DNA of 64,000 bases from Stentor roeselii (GCA_006503475.1 RSEH01000081.1:102592-166591), one strand, 5' to 3'. Counted from the stretch's first letter, positions 1-10,226 are shown. The notes: generated by a model not told the origin, from the letters alone. Numbers and translations are program-made.

Positions 1-3000
1 AGCGGTGCTTCCTTCTTCATATATGGGAAACTTAAGGTTTTGAACAATGCCGTATAAGTCTTCCTTTATTCTCTCTGGAATTAGTGGATGAAAGTAAACC
101 ATTCTGAATAAGTTTAAAGATTCATTTGTTTTTTTTCTGTATACTAGTGGCTTTAACTTCTCGAAGAGGCTTTGGAAAGTGTTTTCGTCGATTGAGTCGA
201 AGTTGATGCCGAAGAAATTGAAGAAATCGTTTTTGTGATGATATGATAACTCATTGTACCAGGTTTTTAAGATCTTTTGATCACTTTCTGCGAATTTTCC
301 GTCTGGGACTGTGAATCTGGAATTTCTTTCGAGTGCTTTGCGTTGCCACCATTCTCGGATGAATCCTAGTTGGAAGTCGCTTCCTTTGGCTTCTGACATC
401 ATTTCTTTGAAACTTTCCATGTCCATTTTCCAGTAGGTTAAGTCTTTGAAAGATTTGTTGCTTTCGTAGCCGAAGAGGGTGAAAAAGTCTTGGAAGTCTT
501 TTTCAGAGAATTGACCAGATTTTCGCCATAGGTACTCTTCTAGAGCTGAACCTTGCCACCAGAGACCCTTATTATTCCACAAAGGCTTCAGTTTTGACAA
601 CCCTTTAAAATCCGGCTGTATTCCCCATTCTTTAAGCAGCCTTTGCTCAATAACAAAGAACTCAACACGATTCACCAGATAATCATCAATAAAATGTGAA
701 AGTTCAAAAAGTATTTCATTAAGAGAAAAGTTTCCTACTCTTTCTCTTAAGCTAGAAATATTCACCTTATAAAGACATTCAAAGACCTTGCAGTCCTCAT
801 CTTTAAAATCCTTGACGCGAAGTGAAGTGAAATTCTCAGGAATCAAAACTTTTCCTGCCTGAGAAATCGAAGCCTTGCTAAGCGCTTCTTGATAAACCGC
901 AAGATATTCTGATTCCAAATTAGACAAAGGAAGATTTTCATGAATTTTAAGTAAAATTCTTGTTTTTATAAGGTTTGCTTCAGCTTTTCGTTTTTTAAAG
1001 TGAAGATATTCCTTATCCGTCTTATTTTCCATGAAATCCGGGTCATCTCTCAGACTATAAACTCTTTTCCTCAAGTCCCGAGGGTCAGTCTTCCTTCCAA
1101 AGCTCTGTCTGAAGATGGGGTTGTAATAATAACCACGTTCAGGATCTTCCAAGTCAAGAGCTTCTTTTGTGTTTGCATATCTCTGAGTTATTTCATTCCT
1201 TAAAAATACTTTTTCATATAAGTCAAGCTCTTCTTTTGATGATACTGCTTTTAAGTTTTTCTTCATTTTTTCTAAAATTTCTTGTTTACTTGCGTCTTCT
1301 GCGTGAATTTCGCGGAAAAACTTGGCGTATTGGTCTGAGTCTTCAGCTGATTTCATCTGGTTGCTCATAAACTCTGCGAAAGATTCAGGGTCTCTGAAAA
1401 GGTTTAAGGTTTTGAAAGGCTTTGGTCGGAGATGGCTCTCAATCAATTCTTCAAGAGTCCCCAAATTCAATATTTTCCTAATAATTTCATTATCAGTCCA
1501 GTTGCGTTTGATCTCATATTTCAAATTGCTAAGAAAAGCCTTAAACCTTATATAACCGGGGATTTTATCTTCCAAAGAATTAAAACCAATAGTCGGGTCC
1601 GGTTTTAACCCAATCTGTTGCCTTCGATGAATAAAGAAAAAGTTATTAAAAAGTGCATCATCATAGAGACTCATATCAGTAGGCAAAGGATAAGCCGATT
1701 GTAGTTCTTTAGCCCAATCTTTATAATGAAAATAATCAGGTATCAAAAGAAACTTATGATTAATGATCTCATCAGTCAAGTCTACACATTTCTTAATAGA
1801 CCTTGTAGGAAGATGCATAAACTGTCGATACCCATGCCAGAACTCAGGCTCAGGTATCGGCTTCAAAACAATCTTATCATTAGTTTCTTTCACCAAATTC
1901 AAAAAACTCTTCTCAGCACTTGTTTCAAAACAGATCTTGTCGATCCTTTCCTGAGTTTCTGCATCCATTTGTTGAAACCTATGAAAAACCTTCAACAACT
2001 GCAACTTAACTTCTTCAAGTCCTTGATTTGAAAGATAATTTCCAGTTTTCATTCTTGACATTTCTTGTAACTTAAAAGCTCCTAAAAGTTCTTCAGCCAA
2101 GAGAAGTGCATGATGATTATCAGACATTTTTTCATTTTCTTCATTCATGATTCTCACGTATTCCACTGAAAAATCTTGAAGTGACTGTAGGTGATTTTTA
2201 GGAATTCCTACAAATTTTTCAATGTAATTGCTGAGAAGGTCAAGATTTTTCGGTTTCACACTTGGAGCGAAGGGGTCGATTTCAAGAATCTCATTGATAG
2301 GAATAGGAAGTCCTCTTTTTCCCATAGATTTTAAAAGTTTGCATTTTATTGCATAGGTGCCGAGGACATGACCTTTATAAACACCTTCAGATCCAGCGAA
2401 GAAAAGGTAAGTGTAAAATCCATTCATAGCAATGACGTCATCAAATTGAAACAAAGGAAAAGCTTCAGCTTCTCTGATTTTTTTCTGAATTTTTACAGCT
2501 TCTTCCTCAGGCATCGTCATTGACATGAGGTTTCTGCCGAGTTTTTTTAGATAAGGCTTGATTGGGTTATAAAGACCAGGGTCATTCATCCAGAGATTAT
2601 AATAAAGAGCCTTTGATGTTGCCAGGGGAATAGAAAGTTTGGTTTCTGGGATTTTTACTTCATACTCCAGACAAACCATCACATCTCTAAAGAATTCAGC
2701 GTCTTGCCTTGACAAGTCAGCAGGTTCCACGTCGTTGAGCAGTTGAAAGAACGTGTTGAACTCAGGCTTTAACTGTAAGTTAAGAACACAGGCAGCCCAC
2801 ATGGTGCGTATTAAATGATGGAATCCAAGTAATTCAACATCTGGATGCTTTGATAATTTTTCAAATAAAATTTTTCCTGCATTTCTGTGACTGTTGCAAA
2901 GACCGAAGCCGATCACTCCTTCGGATAAGATGTTCAAGTCGATGTCTGTTGGAGTCTCTTGAGAGATTATTGTGGATAGTGAGTCGAGAGTCTCTTGGTC

Positions 3001-4380
3001 GAATAAGTGAACTGCTCCGAGACCGTGAACCAACTTGCAGGCTGAAGAAAAATCTGCTTTTTTCGCAGCTTCTCGGATTACTGGTATTAAGTCTTCAGCT
3101 ATCTTTTGACTTTCTATCCAGATTGTGGTGTAGGGCAGGTCGATGTAAAGTTTTCTTTTTGGGTCAAGTTGATGTTTTGTGGGACGAGCTCGACGTTCCC
3201 AAGGAATATTCGGATACCCTGAATCTTCATTCACATCTCCAAATTCCGCATGCATGATATCTCCAAGTCCAGTTAAAAAAATCCCTAAAACATTAGCATT
3301 GACCAAGTTCGGATTAGGAACATTCGAAATTTTCTCAGGTATCTGAACATGTGAGTAACTTTTCGAAGCTTCATACAACTCATCAACCATTCTATTATTC
3401 AGTTCCGGAAAGTAAGCCGATGTAATATTATTAAAAGTCCTTTCCGCTCTTTCCATCATTTTATCCAAATTTTCAAAGTTACTAGCATCATCCATATCAT
3501 AAGGATTTAATATTCCAGCTTCCGTAAGAGTTTCTTGAAGTTCATTCAATCCAAGCGTAACATTATCATTTTTCGCAAGAACCGGATCAGCTTGCTGAGC
3601 AGCGACAAGCATATAATACTGTTCATTCATATTAGCCAAAGCCGACGCCAGGTCCTTCTGAGCGAGTTTCGCGTCATGAATTTTTTCCGTGAATTTTTCA
3701 ATCATTTTAATCACTTTGTCCTTATCCAAGTTATTATCTTTCGGTTGAATTTTCCATTCCAACAAAGTCGTGAGGTAAGACTGAAATTCTTCTGAAGTTT
3801 GAAAACCTGAATAGACATGATCTTTATACACCTGATTGGCAAAAGGTTCTAAAGGGTCTTTTATGACATCTTTGATGCGATTTCCAGCCATTTGGACGAT
3901 TTCCAGGTCTTTATACCCCATGTTGGCCAGAGCGCTTAACACCCTGCCGATGAAAACAGGGGGCAAATGTTCTTTCCCTGTAAGTCCGAGCTTTAAGTCG
4001 TGAATAACTGTTTGGAACTCCCAAGACGTCTGCAGTTCCATCGGGTCCAAGTCCGTGTAAGGCAGGGTCTTCGATGCCTTGATAACACCGCCCAAGTGCT
4101 CCAAGGTGTCAAGGACCAGCTGTGAGGAGAAGGCTTTTCGATTTCTGCAGTAATAAGACAACATGTCTCGAAGAGGCTCTAAACTCGCCAAAGCATAGCG
4201 CTTCATCTGCTGAGACTGAAGAAACAACTCGTTTTCTTGATCAGCGTAATGTTTTTCTAACTTTGACATCGACTTGCAGAATTCTGAGAACTTTTTTGTA
4301 CGCTCGAAGAAGGACTCGTCTTGTTTCAACTGTGTGTAAAGACCTTGGACGTATGAAGATTTTAGCCTTCGGAGCAGCAT
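1..4380 (-). CDS. Large probable mitochondrial protein, 5' part (1460 codons, truncated by window edge)
   Basis: An open frame runs on the minus strand from the ATG at 4378-4380 to the left edge without a stop, giving at least 1460 residues; the C-terminus is outside the window. The start MLLRRLKSSYVQGLY is basic, hydroxylated and free of acidic residues, as in a mitochondrial targeting presequence. The rest is mostly alpha-helical and soluble, with no membrane segment or clear catalytic motif. Segments such as LPPVFIGRVLSALANMGYKD, near residue 150, recall helical-repeat organellar RNA-binding proteins. I do not recognise the family. A lineage-specific mitoribosome or respiratory-complex subunit would fit the size and presequence, but that is inference. 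No 15-nt intron is needed to keep the frame open. Confidence 0.8.
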   Translation of the reverse strand, partial: MLLRRLKSSYVQGLYTQLKQDESFFERTKKFSEFCKSMSKLEKHYADQENELFLQSQQMKRYALASLEPLRDMLSYYCRNRKAFSSQLVLDTLEHLGGVIKASKTLPYTDLDPMELQTSWEFQTVIHDLKLGLTGKEHLPPVFIGRVLSALANMGYKDLEIVQMAGNRIKDVIKDPLEPFANQVYKDHVYSGFQTSEEFQSYLTTLLEWKIQPKDNNLDKDKVIKMIEKFTEKIHDAKLAQKDLASALANMNEQYYMLVAAQQADPVLAKNDNVTLGLNELQETLTEAGILNPYDMDDASNFENLDKMMERAERTFNNITSAYFPELNNRMVDELYEASKSYSHVQIPEKISNVPNPNLVNANVLGIFLTGLGDIMHAEFGDVNEDSGYPNIPWERRARPTKHQLDPKRKLYIDLPYTTIWIESQKIAEDLIPVIREAAKKADFSSACKLVHGLGAVHLFDQETLDSLSTIISQETPTDIDLNILSEGVIGFGLCNSHRNAGKILFEKLSKHPDVELLGFHHLIRTMWAACVLNLQLKPEFNTFFQLLNDVEPADLSRQDAEFFRDVMVCLEYEVKIPETKLSIPLATSKALYYNLWMNDPGLYNPIKPYLKKLGRNLMSMTMPEEEAVKIQKKIREAEAFPLFQFDDVIAMNGFYTYLFFAGSEGVYKGHVLGTYAIKCKLLKSMGKRGLPIPINEILEIDPFAPSVKPKNLDLLSNYIEKFVGIPKNHLQSLQDFSVEYVRIMNEENEKMSDNHHALLLAEELLGAFKLQEMSRMKTGNYLSNQGLEEVKLQLLKVFHRFQQMDAETQERIDKICFETSAEKSFLNLVKETNDKIVLKPIPEPEFWHGYRQFMHLPTRSIKKCVDLTDEIINHKFLLIPDYFHYKDWAKELQSAYPLPTDMSLYDDALFNNFFFIHRRQQIGLKPDPTIGFNSLEDKIPGYIRFKAFLSNLKYEIKRNWTDNEIIRKILNLGTLEELIESHLRPKPFKTLNLFRDPESFAEFMSNQMKSAEDSDQYAKFFREIHAEDASKQEILEKMKKNLKAVSSKEELDLYEKVFLRNEITQRYANTKEALDLEDPERGYYYNPIFRQSFGRKTDPRDLRKRVYSLRDDPDFMENKTDKEYLHFKKRKAEANLIKTRILLKIHENLPLSNLESEYLAVYQEALSKASISQAGKVLIPENFTSLRVKDFKDEDCKVFECLYKVNISSLRERVGNFSLNEILFELSHFIDDYLVNRVEFFVIEQRLLKEWGIQPDFKGLSKLKPLWNNKGLWWQGSALEEYLWRKSGQFSEKDFQDFFTLFGYESNKSFKDLTYWKMDMESFKEMMSEAKGSDFQLGFIREWWQRKALERNSRFTVPDGKFAESDQKILKTWYNELSYHHKNDFFNFFGINFDSIDENTFQSLFEKLKPLVYRKKTNESLNLFRMVYFHPLIPERIKEDLYGIVQNLKFPIYEEGSTA

Positions 4381-4540
4381 TTATGGTGATTGAAAGAATG
4401 GAAATGGTTTTTAAGGAAAGAGATTTTTTAGGGTTTTGGTTTTATTGGAATTTAGAAAAATTAGGAATTTTTAGAGGAGGGAAGGAGAGGGTGTTATTTT
4501 GGAAGAGGATTTAATGTTTTAAGGTGTTTTTAGTGTAAGC

Positions 4541-4612
4541 GGCCGTTTGGTCTAGGGGTATGATTCTCGCTTTGGGTGCGAGAGGTCCCGGGTTCAATTC
4601 CCGGAACGGCCC
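4541..4612 (+). tRNA. tRNA-Pro (anticodon UGG)
   Basis: The sequence folds as a canonical cloverleaf. The 7-bp acceptor stem pairs GGCCGTT (4541-4547) with AACGGCC (4605-4611). The anticodon stem CTCGC/GCGAG encloses the loop TTTGGGT, giving anticodon TGG, which reads CCA and other Pro codons. The T arm is CCCGG/CCGGG-type with GTTCAATTC. The body from the D arm to the T arm closely resembles animal tRNA-Pro(UGG). There is no intron and no encoded CCA, as expected for a nuclear gene. It sits 160 bp from the divergent start at 4380. Confidence 0.96.
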
Positions 4613-4617
4613 TTTTT
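4613..4617 (+). terminator. RNA polymerase III terminator of the tRNA
   Basis: A run of five T residues follows directly after the tRNA discriminator base. This is the usual RNA polymerase III termination signal. Confidence 0.8.
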
Positions 4618-4784
4618 GATGGTTTTTTTTGGGGAGATTTTTTTTTTGGGTATTATTTTTGTTTTGATGGAGTTTTTTAGGTTTGGGTTTTATTTTTGGT
4701 TTGATGGATTTTTACTTGAGGATAAGACATTTTTGATTGATTGGTAGAAATAAAGATTTGAGGAAGAATGATGTTTTATAAACT

Positions 4785-5504
4785 ATGATAGAATCTGATT
4801 CGGATATCAAGTGTGTGAAAATAACTGGAAAAATTTGCTTTGTTCTTGTATTTTGTTTGGTTTTTTGTGTAAGGTTTAAATAGTCTTGGTTTGTTGTTTG
4901 TTTTATACTTATGCCTGAGATTTACCAAGAGAAGTTTTACTTTTCACTCTCTTTGATTGGTTCTTTAATTGCAGTTCTAATTTTAACTGATCTTACGAAA
5001 TCGAATCTCACTAGTCCTGGGTACTCTACAGATCTTCATCAGCCCGAGCAAATTTTTCAAATGTGTGAAAAATGTTCTTATTTTAAACCCTTGCGTTCTC
5101 ATCATTGTTCAATATGCAACAAGTGCATCCTAGATATGGACCACCACTGCATCTGGATAAACAACTGCGTAGGTCTAAAAAACAAGGCCCCATTCTACCG
5201 TTTTATCCTCTGGTGCATCCTAGCAGGTCTCTACCTAACCCTAACTCTAGGAAAGTCTTTTTTTCAAATTTCAATTCCAAGTTGGGACACAATAGATCTA
5301 AGCCCATTCAGCCGAGGTCTGATAAAATTTTTATTCCCTTTAGGTCTAAGTGTTTTCGTAGTAGTCGGAACATTAATGGGTTTCCAATCCTACCTTTTAC
5401 TAAAAAACCTGACAACACTCGAGTACTTATCAATCAATAAAAACAATTCACTATGTTCAAAAGTCCTTCGATGTTTATCAAGATCAAAAAAATCAAATAA
5501 TTAA
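4785..5504 (+). CDS. DHHC palmitoyltransferase, four membrane segments, one 15-nt intron
   Basis: S-acyltransferase that transfers palmitate to Cys of target proteins at cellular membranes. The spliced protein has 234 residues. The Cys-rich domain includes CEKC, HHCSIC and DHHC at residues 114-117, then NNCVG; the TTxE-type motif appears as NLTTLE after the fourth membrane segment. Removing the intron at 4869-4883 joins a 28-residue first exon (start MIESDSDIK) to the frame. This supplies the first hydrophobic segment and completes the expected order TM1-TM2-DHHC-TM3-TM4. Starting at the internal ATG 4911 would lose TM1, so 4785 is preferred. A TAA ends the gene 19 bp from the end of the convergent copine gene. 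Confidence 0.92.
4869..4883 (+). other. 15-nt intron (DHHC gene)
   Basis: Sequence GTAAGGTTTAAATAG, with A at position 10. It falls between codons (phase 0) and ends in an in-frame TAG. Removal extends the frame to an ATG at 4785 and restores a membrane segment. Confidence 0.88.
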
Positions 5505-5523
5505 TCAAAATTTCACTAGCTAA

Positions 5524-7320
5524 CTAATACCCTTTAGGAGGGTTATATGAATAGTACATCCCACCGTTGTTAGGAGGGTTGTAAGGTGGAAGGTTCCCTG
5601 ATGGGTTGACCGGCTGGAAGCTTGAATAAGGATTTGCAGAGACAAGGATTTCAGGCACGTAATTAGCAGCAGTAGGTCCAGTTGTAGTATACCCTGAAGA
5701 ATCAACAGTATAACTTCTTTGAAAGTCAAAAGCTGGAGCTTCAATCGCACTATTCGGTTGAATTTTCTTGATTTTAAAGAAATTCGTGATTTCCCTTGGT
5801 ATCTCCGCAAGGACTTCCTTAGTCAAAGCACTAGGAGAGTTATTGAAGTTACGATAAGGAACGAACTGAACAATGTCTCTTGCCATCTTGACACCTCTCG
5901 AGTCAATCAAAGGTTCATCATCGGCATCAAGTCGGTCCATATTCTGAAAGCTATCATTTCCGATACCCACAATGACGATGCTCAAAGGAGCATTAGAGCC
6001 TCTTACAATCCAGTCAATAGTTTCATTCATATCATGAATTTCACCGTCAGTCAATATAAGCAAAATAAAGTACTGCTGGTTAAACTGGTTCACTTGAGCA
6101 TGTTCAGCCATCATAACCGCCGTTCGGATCACATGTGAAAAAAGAGTCGGTCCGCTCAGTTCCACTGAATGAAGCGCTTGTTTATAACCTTCCATTATTC
6201 CCTTCAAACCTGTCACTGCCGGGTTGTTCGCATCGAAGTTCAACGGGAAACAATGACTGACTTGACGGTTGATTTTTCCTCCGAAGCCGTAAAGAGGGAC
6301 TTCTTTGTCACTGTCGTAGTTTAGAAGAATGTCGGACACTGAGTGCAAAGCTGACTGGTAATGGTTGTAACCGTTCGGGGATATGAAGTGAAGAGACGTC
6401 GGCGCAAGAGGGTGGCCGTTGGAACCGGTGAAGTCCACTGCGATTAGAAGGTTTATTTGGCACCCTCCTGCGATGTAGTCTAAGAAACTGTAGACTGGAG
6501 TGTGTTGGATGTTTATGATCTCTATCACACCTAAATTTTTCTTTTTACCTTGAGGGTCCATTAGTTCAAATGATTTTTTACCTTCTTCTCGGATCATTCT
6601 TATGCTGAACTCGAACTTGCCTACTGGAGTGTGTTTTCCGCTTCGGTGGTGATCGTATAACTCAAATATGATTGGACGGTCACTGTCACCGTTGCAGAGC
6701 TCTTGCATGCTTTTTACAACCTTTAACCAAGTTGGGTTTACCCCTGAAGAAGCTTCCGAGCAATAAATCCTTTGATTACTCTTATTCTCCCAAGCACGGG
6801 ACAAGTAAAACATCGGCTTGAAAGAATGGAACTTATACCAACATCCCATATTCGGTAATCCTCTCCCCCTAAAAGTGATCTGAATCTCATCATTATTCAC
6901 AGTTGAAATCTCTTCAACCCTCACCACAATATTCCCACAGCTTCCAACACTCCCAGGCATATGTAAAGTCTTAATAATCTGCTGTCCTTTACTTCCCACA
7001 ATTTCACTTAATGTAGACTCTACTTCTCCAAGTTGCAGTCCTTTGACTTCTCTTCCATTTTCAATATTCGCATCGAATACTTTGAAAAAAAGATACAATT
7101 GTTCTTCAAAGTGATAGTCAAGAATGAAACTTTTGATGAAGTCAGGGTTCAAGTTGTCCCAGATGACTTCAGTCTGTCCAACTTTCGTCCATTGACTTGT
7201 GGCTGATCTTTGGAATACTTCTACGAAGGGGTCAGACTTGCTGAAGGTTTCGACGTCTTTCAACTTGCGACAAGAGATGAAAAGCTGGACTTTCATAGTG
7301 TCCGTATTTCTGGCTTCCAT
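5524..7320 (-). CDS. Copine family protein (C2-C2-vWA)
   Basis: Copines are calcium-dependent phospholipid-binding proteins that move to membranes and recruit partners through a C-terminal von Willebrand A-type domain. The 598-residue frame has the full layout. The first C2 domain (about 10-130) shows SDPFVEVF and TEVIWDNLNPDF. The second C2 domain (about 135-275) shows NPTWLK and a Ser-Gly-Lys-His segment before PVGKFEF. The copine/vWA domain (about 295-530) includes NLLIAVDFTGSNG, YGFGGKI, FILLILTDGEIHD and IVGIGNDSF. The C-terminal 60 residues are rich in Pro, Gly, Asn and Tyr. Length is typical (about 530-600). Start is the ATG at 7318-7320; stop is TAG. No introns seen. Confidence 0.95.
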   Translation of the reverse strand: MEARNTDTMKVQLFISCRKLKDVETFSKSDPFVEVFQRSATSQWTKVGQTEVIWDNLNPDFIKSFILDYHFEEQLYLFFKVFDANIENGREVKGLQLGEVESTLSEIVGSKGQQIIKTLHMPGSVGSCGNIVVRVEEISTVNNDEIQITFRGRGLPNMGCWYKFHSFKPMFYLSRAWENKSNQRIYCSEASSGVNPTWLKVVKSMQELCNGDSDRPIIFELYDHHRSGKHTPVGKFEFSIRMIREEGKKSFELMDPQGKKKNLGVIEIINIQHTPVYSFLDYIAGGCQINLLIAVDFTGSNGHPLAPTSLHFISPNGYNHYQSALHSVSDILLNYDSDKEVPLYGFGGKINRQVSHCFPLNFDANNPAVTGLKGIMEGYKQALHSVELSGPTLFSHVIRTAVMMAEHAQVNQFNQQYFILLILTDGEIHDMNETIDWIVRGSNAPLSIVIVGIGNDSFQNMDRLDADDEPLIDSRGVKMARDIVQFVPYRNFNNSPSALTKEVLAEIPREITNFFKIKKIQPNSAIEAPAFDFQRSYTVDSSGYTTTGPTAANYVPEILVSANPYSSFQPVNPSGNLPPYNPPNNGGMYYSYNPPKGY

Positions 7321-7358
7321 TAATATAGGTTAATAACTATACTGATCGGGAAAGACTT

Positions 7359-9539
7359 TTAACTTATTTCGACTTTTTGACGTTTGGAAGGCAAAACTGA
7401 TTGTCTTTGGATTGGCATTAAAGAGATTTCATTCAAAAGATGACCGATTAGAAAAGTCTCGCAATAAGCTTTGTCTGCTCTTTCAAAGTGTTTTTTCGAG
7501 TAAACAACAATCGCATTTAAAATTTCCTTGTCTTTTTCCATCATCTCAGGAGGGACTCTATCAAGAACTTCAGAAAGTAAGCCCTGTGCGACAGCTGCGT
7601 ATTTTTTAAAGCAGTTCCAGTCTCGAATATGACTTAGAAGTGCAGTGAGTCCTTCAGGAGTGTCAATGAGTCCATCAACGAAGTTACAAACGTCTTCCTT
7701 TTTCATATTCGCGACAACAGTGAACAAAGTCTTAGGTCTTTTAAGTCTAAAGGCAATAAGAGCAGCCTGAACAAAAAGTCCATTTTTTATTGAAATTTGC
7801 AAGTCATGTTCAAGTTTAACCACCTCTTTTTTTTCATTTAAAACCTTTTCATCCTCTTCTTTTGTGACATCCTTCCAGATAATCACCATCGAATCAGTCC
7901 CTCCAGTGACTAAAAAATGTTCATTTTGAGTCTTCTGCCAAGTCAAAGCCCAGATCTTGCCATTGTGCGCTTCATGAGTTTGAAGACTAGCTCCAGTCTT
8001 ATAGTCCCAGACCTTAAGCAGCCCGTCACTGCTTGTTGATACGAGGACTGACTGACAGAACAAAACTTTAAGAATTGAATTTTGATTACCTTCCAAAGTT
8101 CTAACACATTCAAAAGTACTCAAAGTCCATACCTTGATAGTCATATCTCCTGAAGCAGAGGCCAAAAGCTGGTCATTCGGGTGGAAGTTCAAGTCCCAGA
8201 CACCTCGTTTATGCCCTAAGAGTTCTTTTTTTAACATCAATTTACTCGACCACAACTTGATTGACTTGTCTTGGCTGCTTGAAGCGATCAGTTTTGAATC
8301 TGGAGAAACTTTCACTGAAGTGATGTCTTTCGTGTGTCCTACACAAGTGAATAAAGAAGAGGAAGGGTCAATCGCGGACTTACTCCAAACTTTCAGCGTC
8401 AGGTCTAAACTGCATGAGACGAACCAGTCTTTTCGTGAGATTGAAACACAAGTCACTTCGTCTGTGTGACCTTTAAAGCAGGAGCATAGGGAACCTGACT
8501 TGAAGAGAAGAATTTGCTTGTCTTTGCCTCCTGTTATTATTGTTTCGTTTTGAACGTCTGAACAGAGGATGTTGTCGCTGTGGCCTTGAAGACTTAGAAC
8601 TGTTTGGTCTTGCTTGTTTAGAATTTTTGGCTCTGTTGAGTTTAAACAGAGGAGAAGCTCGGTCTCGTTTATGACTTTTAGGTCTAGGACTTCGTCGATG
8701 TGGCCAATGTATTCTTTTTTTAGAGTTAGTTTTTTGTTTAGCAGGTATATGCTGCTTTCTTCGTTGCTTACTAGGAGATTTTCTGAATAGGGTTTTATTG
8801 TTTTGATTGAGTGGGAACTTAACTTTTTTCGGTTTTTTACCATTAGGTTTTTCTTGGTTACTGAGATTAGTTCTCCTTGTTGATTACCGAGAATAACTCT
8901 TCGTCCAACCATCAAAGCACTAATCTCAATTTCCAAGCTTTTCTTCTCCCAACTCTTAAATTCAAACTTGATCAACTCAATATTACTAGCAGCAAAGAAG
9001 TAATTTTGATCACAAGCCAAGAACCTAACAGTATCCGCAACATTAAAACTTTGAGCACAATTATACTTACTCAAATCCCAGACCTTGACAGTATTATCAA
9101 GAGAAGCCGAGACAAGTAAAAGTTCATTTTCACAAAATCCAAGAGCAGTGACCGGTTGTTTATGTTTAAACTTATGCGAGAGGTACCCTTGAGCAATTTG
9201 ATAAACTTTGACAGAATAATCAGCACTTCCAGTAGCAAGAAGCCCTCTCTTATCAGCCTGCATGACAACAACGCGACTTTCACTCTTAAACGAAACAGGA
9301 GGTTCATTCCTATAGACAATCATATCATCTTCTCCATAAGTAAGAATAACATCATCAGGACAAAGCACGAACTCTAAAATATCTTCAAAGTCCTTTCCAA
9401 GTACCTTAAAAGAAGGAAGTTCAAAGGAAACAACACTCGAGTTAATCAAAGAGTACCCTCGGGTCAGGTCTTGGGAGAAGAACAACGAGCCACCTGCATA
9501 AAATGATTCAAGTTTCTGTGTCACTGCCCAAGCCTTCAT
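7359..9539 (-). CDS. UTP13: Utp13/TBL3-like WD40 protein of the small-subunit processome
   Basis: The 726-residue protein consists of WD40 repeats forming two propellers (about 55-570), with strong signatures such as VSASLDNTVKVWDLS, ASSSQDKSIKLWSS, ASASGDMTIKVWTLS and VTGGTDSMVIIWKD. It ends in a helical Utp13-type C-terminal domain (about 575-700), recognisable from NGLFVQAALIAFRLKRPKTL and LLSEVLDRVPP. In other eukaryotes Utp13 belongs to the nucleolar U3 snoRNP/UtpB complex that processes 18S pre-rRNA. Length (about 800 in yeast and human) and domain order fit. The tail SKRQKVEIS is a possible nuclear signal. ATG at 9537-9539. It is 38 bp from the copine start and 13 bp from the stop of the next gene, all on one strand. 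Confidence 0.9.
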   Translation of the reverse strand: MKAWAVTQKLESFYAGGSLFFSQDLTRGYSLINSSVVSFELPSFKVLGKDFEDILEFVLCPDDVILTYGEDDMIVYRNEPPVSFKSESRVVVMQADKRGLLATGSADYSVKVYQIAQGYLSHKFKHKQPVTALGFCENELLLVSASLDNTVKVWDLSKYNCAQSFNVADTVRFLACDQNYFFAASNIELIKFEFKSWEKKSLEIEISALMVGRRVILGNQQGELISVTKKNLMVKNRKKLSSHSIKTIKPYSENLLVSNEESSIYLLNKKLTLKKEYIGHIDEVLDLKVINETELLLCLNSTEPKILNKQDQTVLSLQGHSDNILCSDVQNETIITGGKDKQILLFKSGSLCSCFKGHTDEVTCVSISRKDWFVSCSLDLTLKVWSKSAIDPSSSLFTCVGHTKDITSVKVSPDSKLIASSSQDKSIKLWSSKLMLKKELLGHKRGVWDLNFHPNDQLLASASGDMTIKVWTLSTFECVRTLEGNQNSILKVLFCQSVLVSTSSDGLLKVWDYKTGASLQTHEAHNGKIWALTWQKTQNEHFLVTGGTDSMVIIWKDVTKEEDEKVLNEKKEVVKLEHDLQISIKNGLFVQAALIAFRLKRPKTLFTVVANMKKEDVCNFVDGLIDTPEGLTALLSHIRDWNCFKKYAAVAQGLLSEVLDRVPPEMMEKDKEILNAIVVYSKKHFERADKAYCETFLIGHLLNEISLMPIQRQSVLPSKRQKVEIS

Positions 9540-9552
9540 TTATTACTACTAA

Positions 9553-9933
9553 CTACCTGTTTCGAAGCACGTTGCCCAGTGATGACATCATGAAAAAGTC
9601 AAGTCCTGTCAGTCTTTTCTTCGATGCTACCTCTTGACGGTGCTTCAACTGCAACTCGTCTTGTTTTGCTAAAGCTCTCTCGATTCGCGCTACTCGCATT
9701 CTTTTGTTCTTTACACTTTGAGGGAGCTTTGGAGATTGCTCAAAAGGGTTCAAGGGTTCTTTTTTCTGATAACGAACCGGGTCGTATTCCCAAGGAACCC
9801 CGGCTTTTAGGAATTCTTTTTTTAGGACTGAACGGTAACGACTTCCTACTTCTGCACCCAACCACTTCTTGCCTACTTTTGTTGCGGTGAATGCTTGCGG
9901 GAAGGAGAGGTAAGATAGCTTGGTCCACACCAT
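9553..9933 (-). CDS. Small basic protein, possibly a mitochondrial ribosomal protein
   Basis: 126 residues, strongly basic. The segment WLGAEVGSRYRSVLKKEFL followed by KAGVPWEYDP, then a charged helix (RMRVARIERALAKQDELQLK), is the style of mitochondrial ribosomal proteins with a conserved 'GxPWxYDP' turn. I cannot name the subunit with confidence; fungal/plant mL59-like proteins are one possibility. There is no membrane segment. Start ATG at 9931-9933. It is followed closely by UTP13 on the same strand. Confidence 0.7.
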   Translation of the reverse strand: MVWTKLSYLSFPQAFTATKVGKKWLGAEVGSRYRSVLKKEFLKAGVPWEYDPVRYQKKEPLNPFEQSPKLPQSVKNKRMRVARIERALAKQDELQLKHRQEVASKKRLTGLDFFMMSSLGNVLRNR

Positions 9934-10226
9934 TTGTTTATTGGATTTTTTAGGGTTATTTTAGAGATTTTGTTTTGGAATGATGTATTCTCAAACATCC
10001 TCCAAATCTTATTTCAAGAGAACTTAATATAATTCCTTGATAATTGAATTTTTATAAAAACATGTTGTTAAAATCAGTTTCCTTAAGCATCAACTAAACA
10101 TTACCAATCCTTAAACAAACCCAGTTTTTCTCAAATAAAACAAACTTGATGCTTCCTAAAATAAATGAATCTTATTAACCCTTCCCTTAACGATATTCAT
10201 GCTGCACTAATAAACTAGATAATTTA
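9934..10226. other. Intergenic, no feature seen
   Basis: 293 bp between divergent start codons. It is AT-rich and probably contains both promoters; no definite motif was recognised. Confidence 0.5.
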
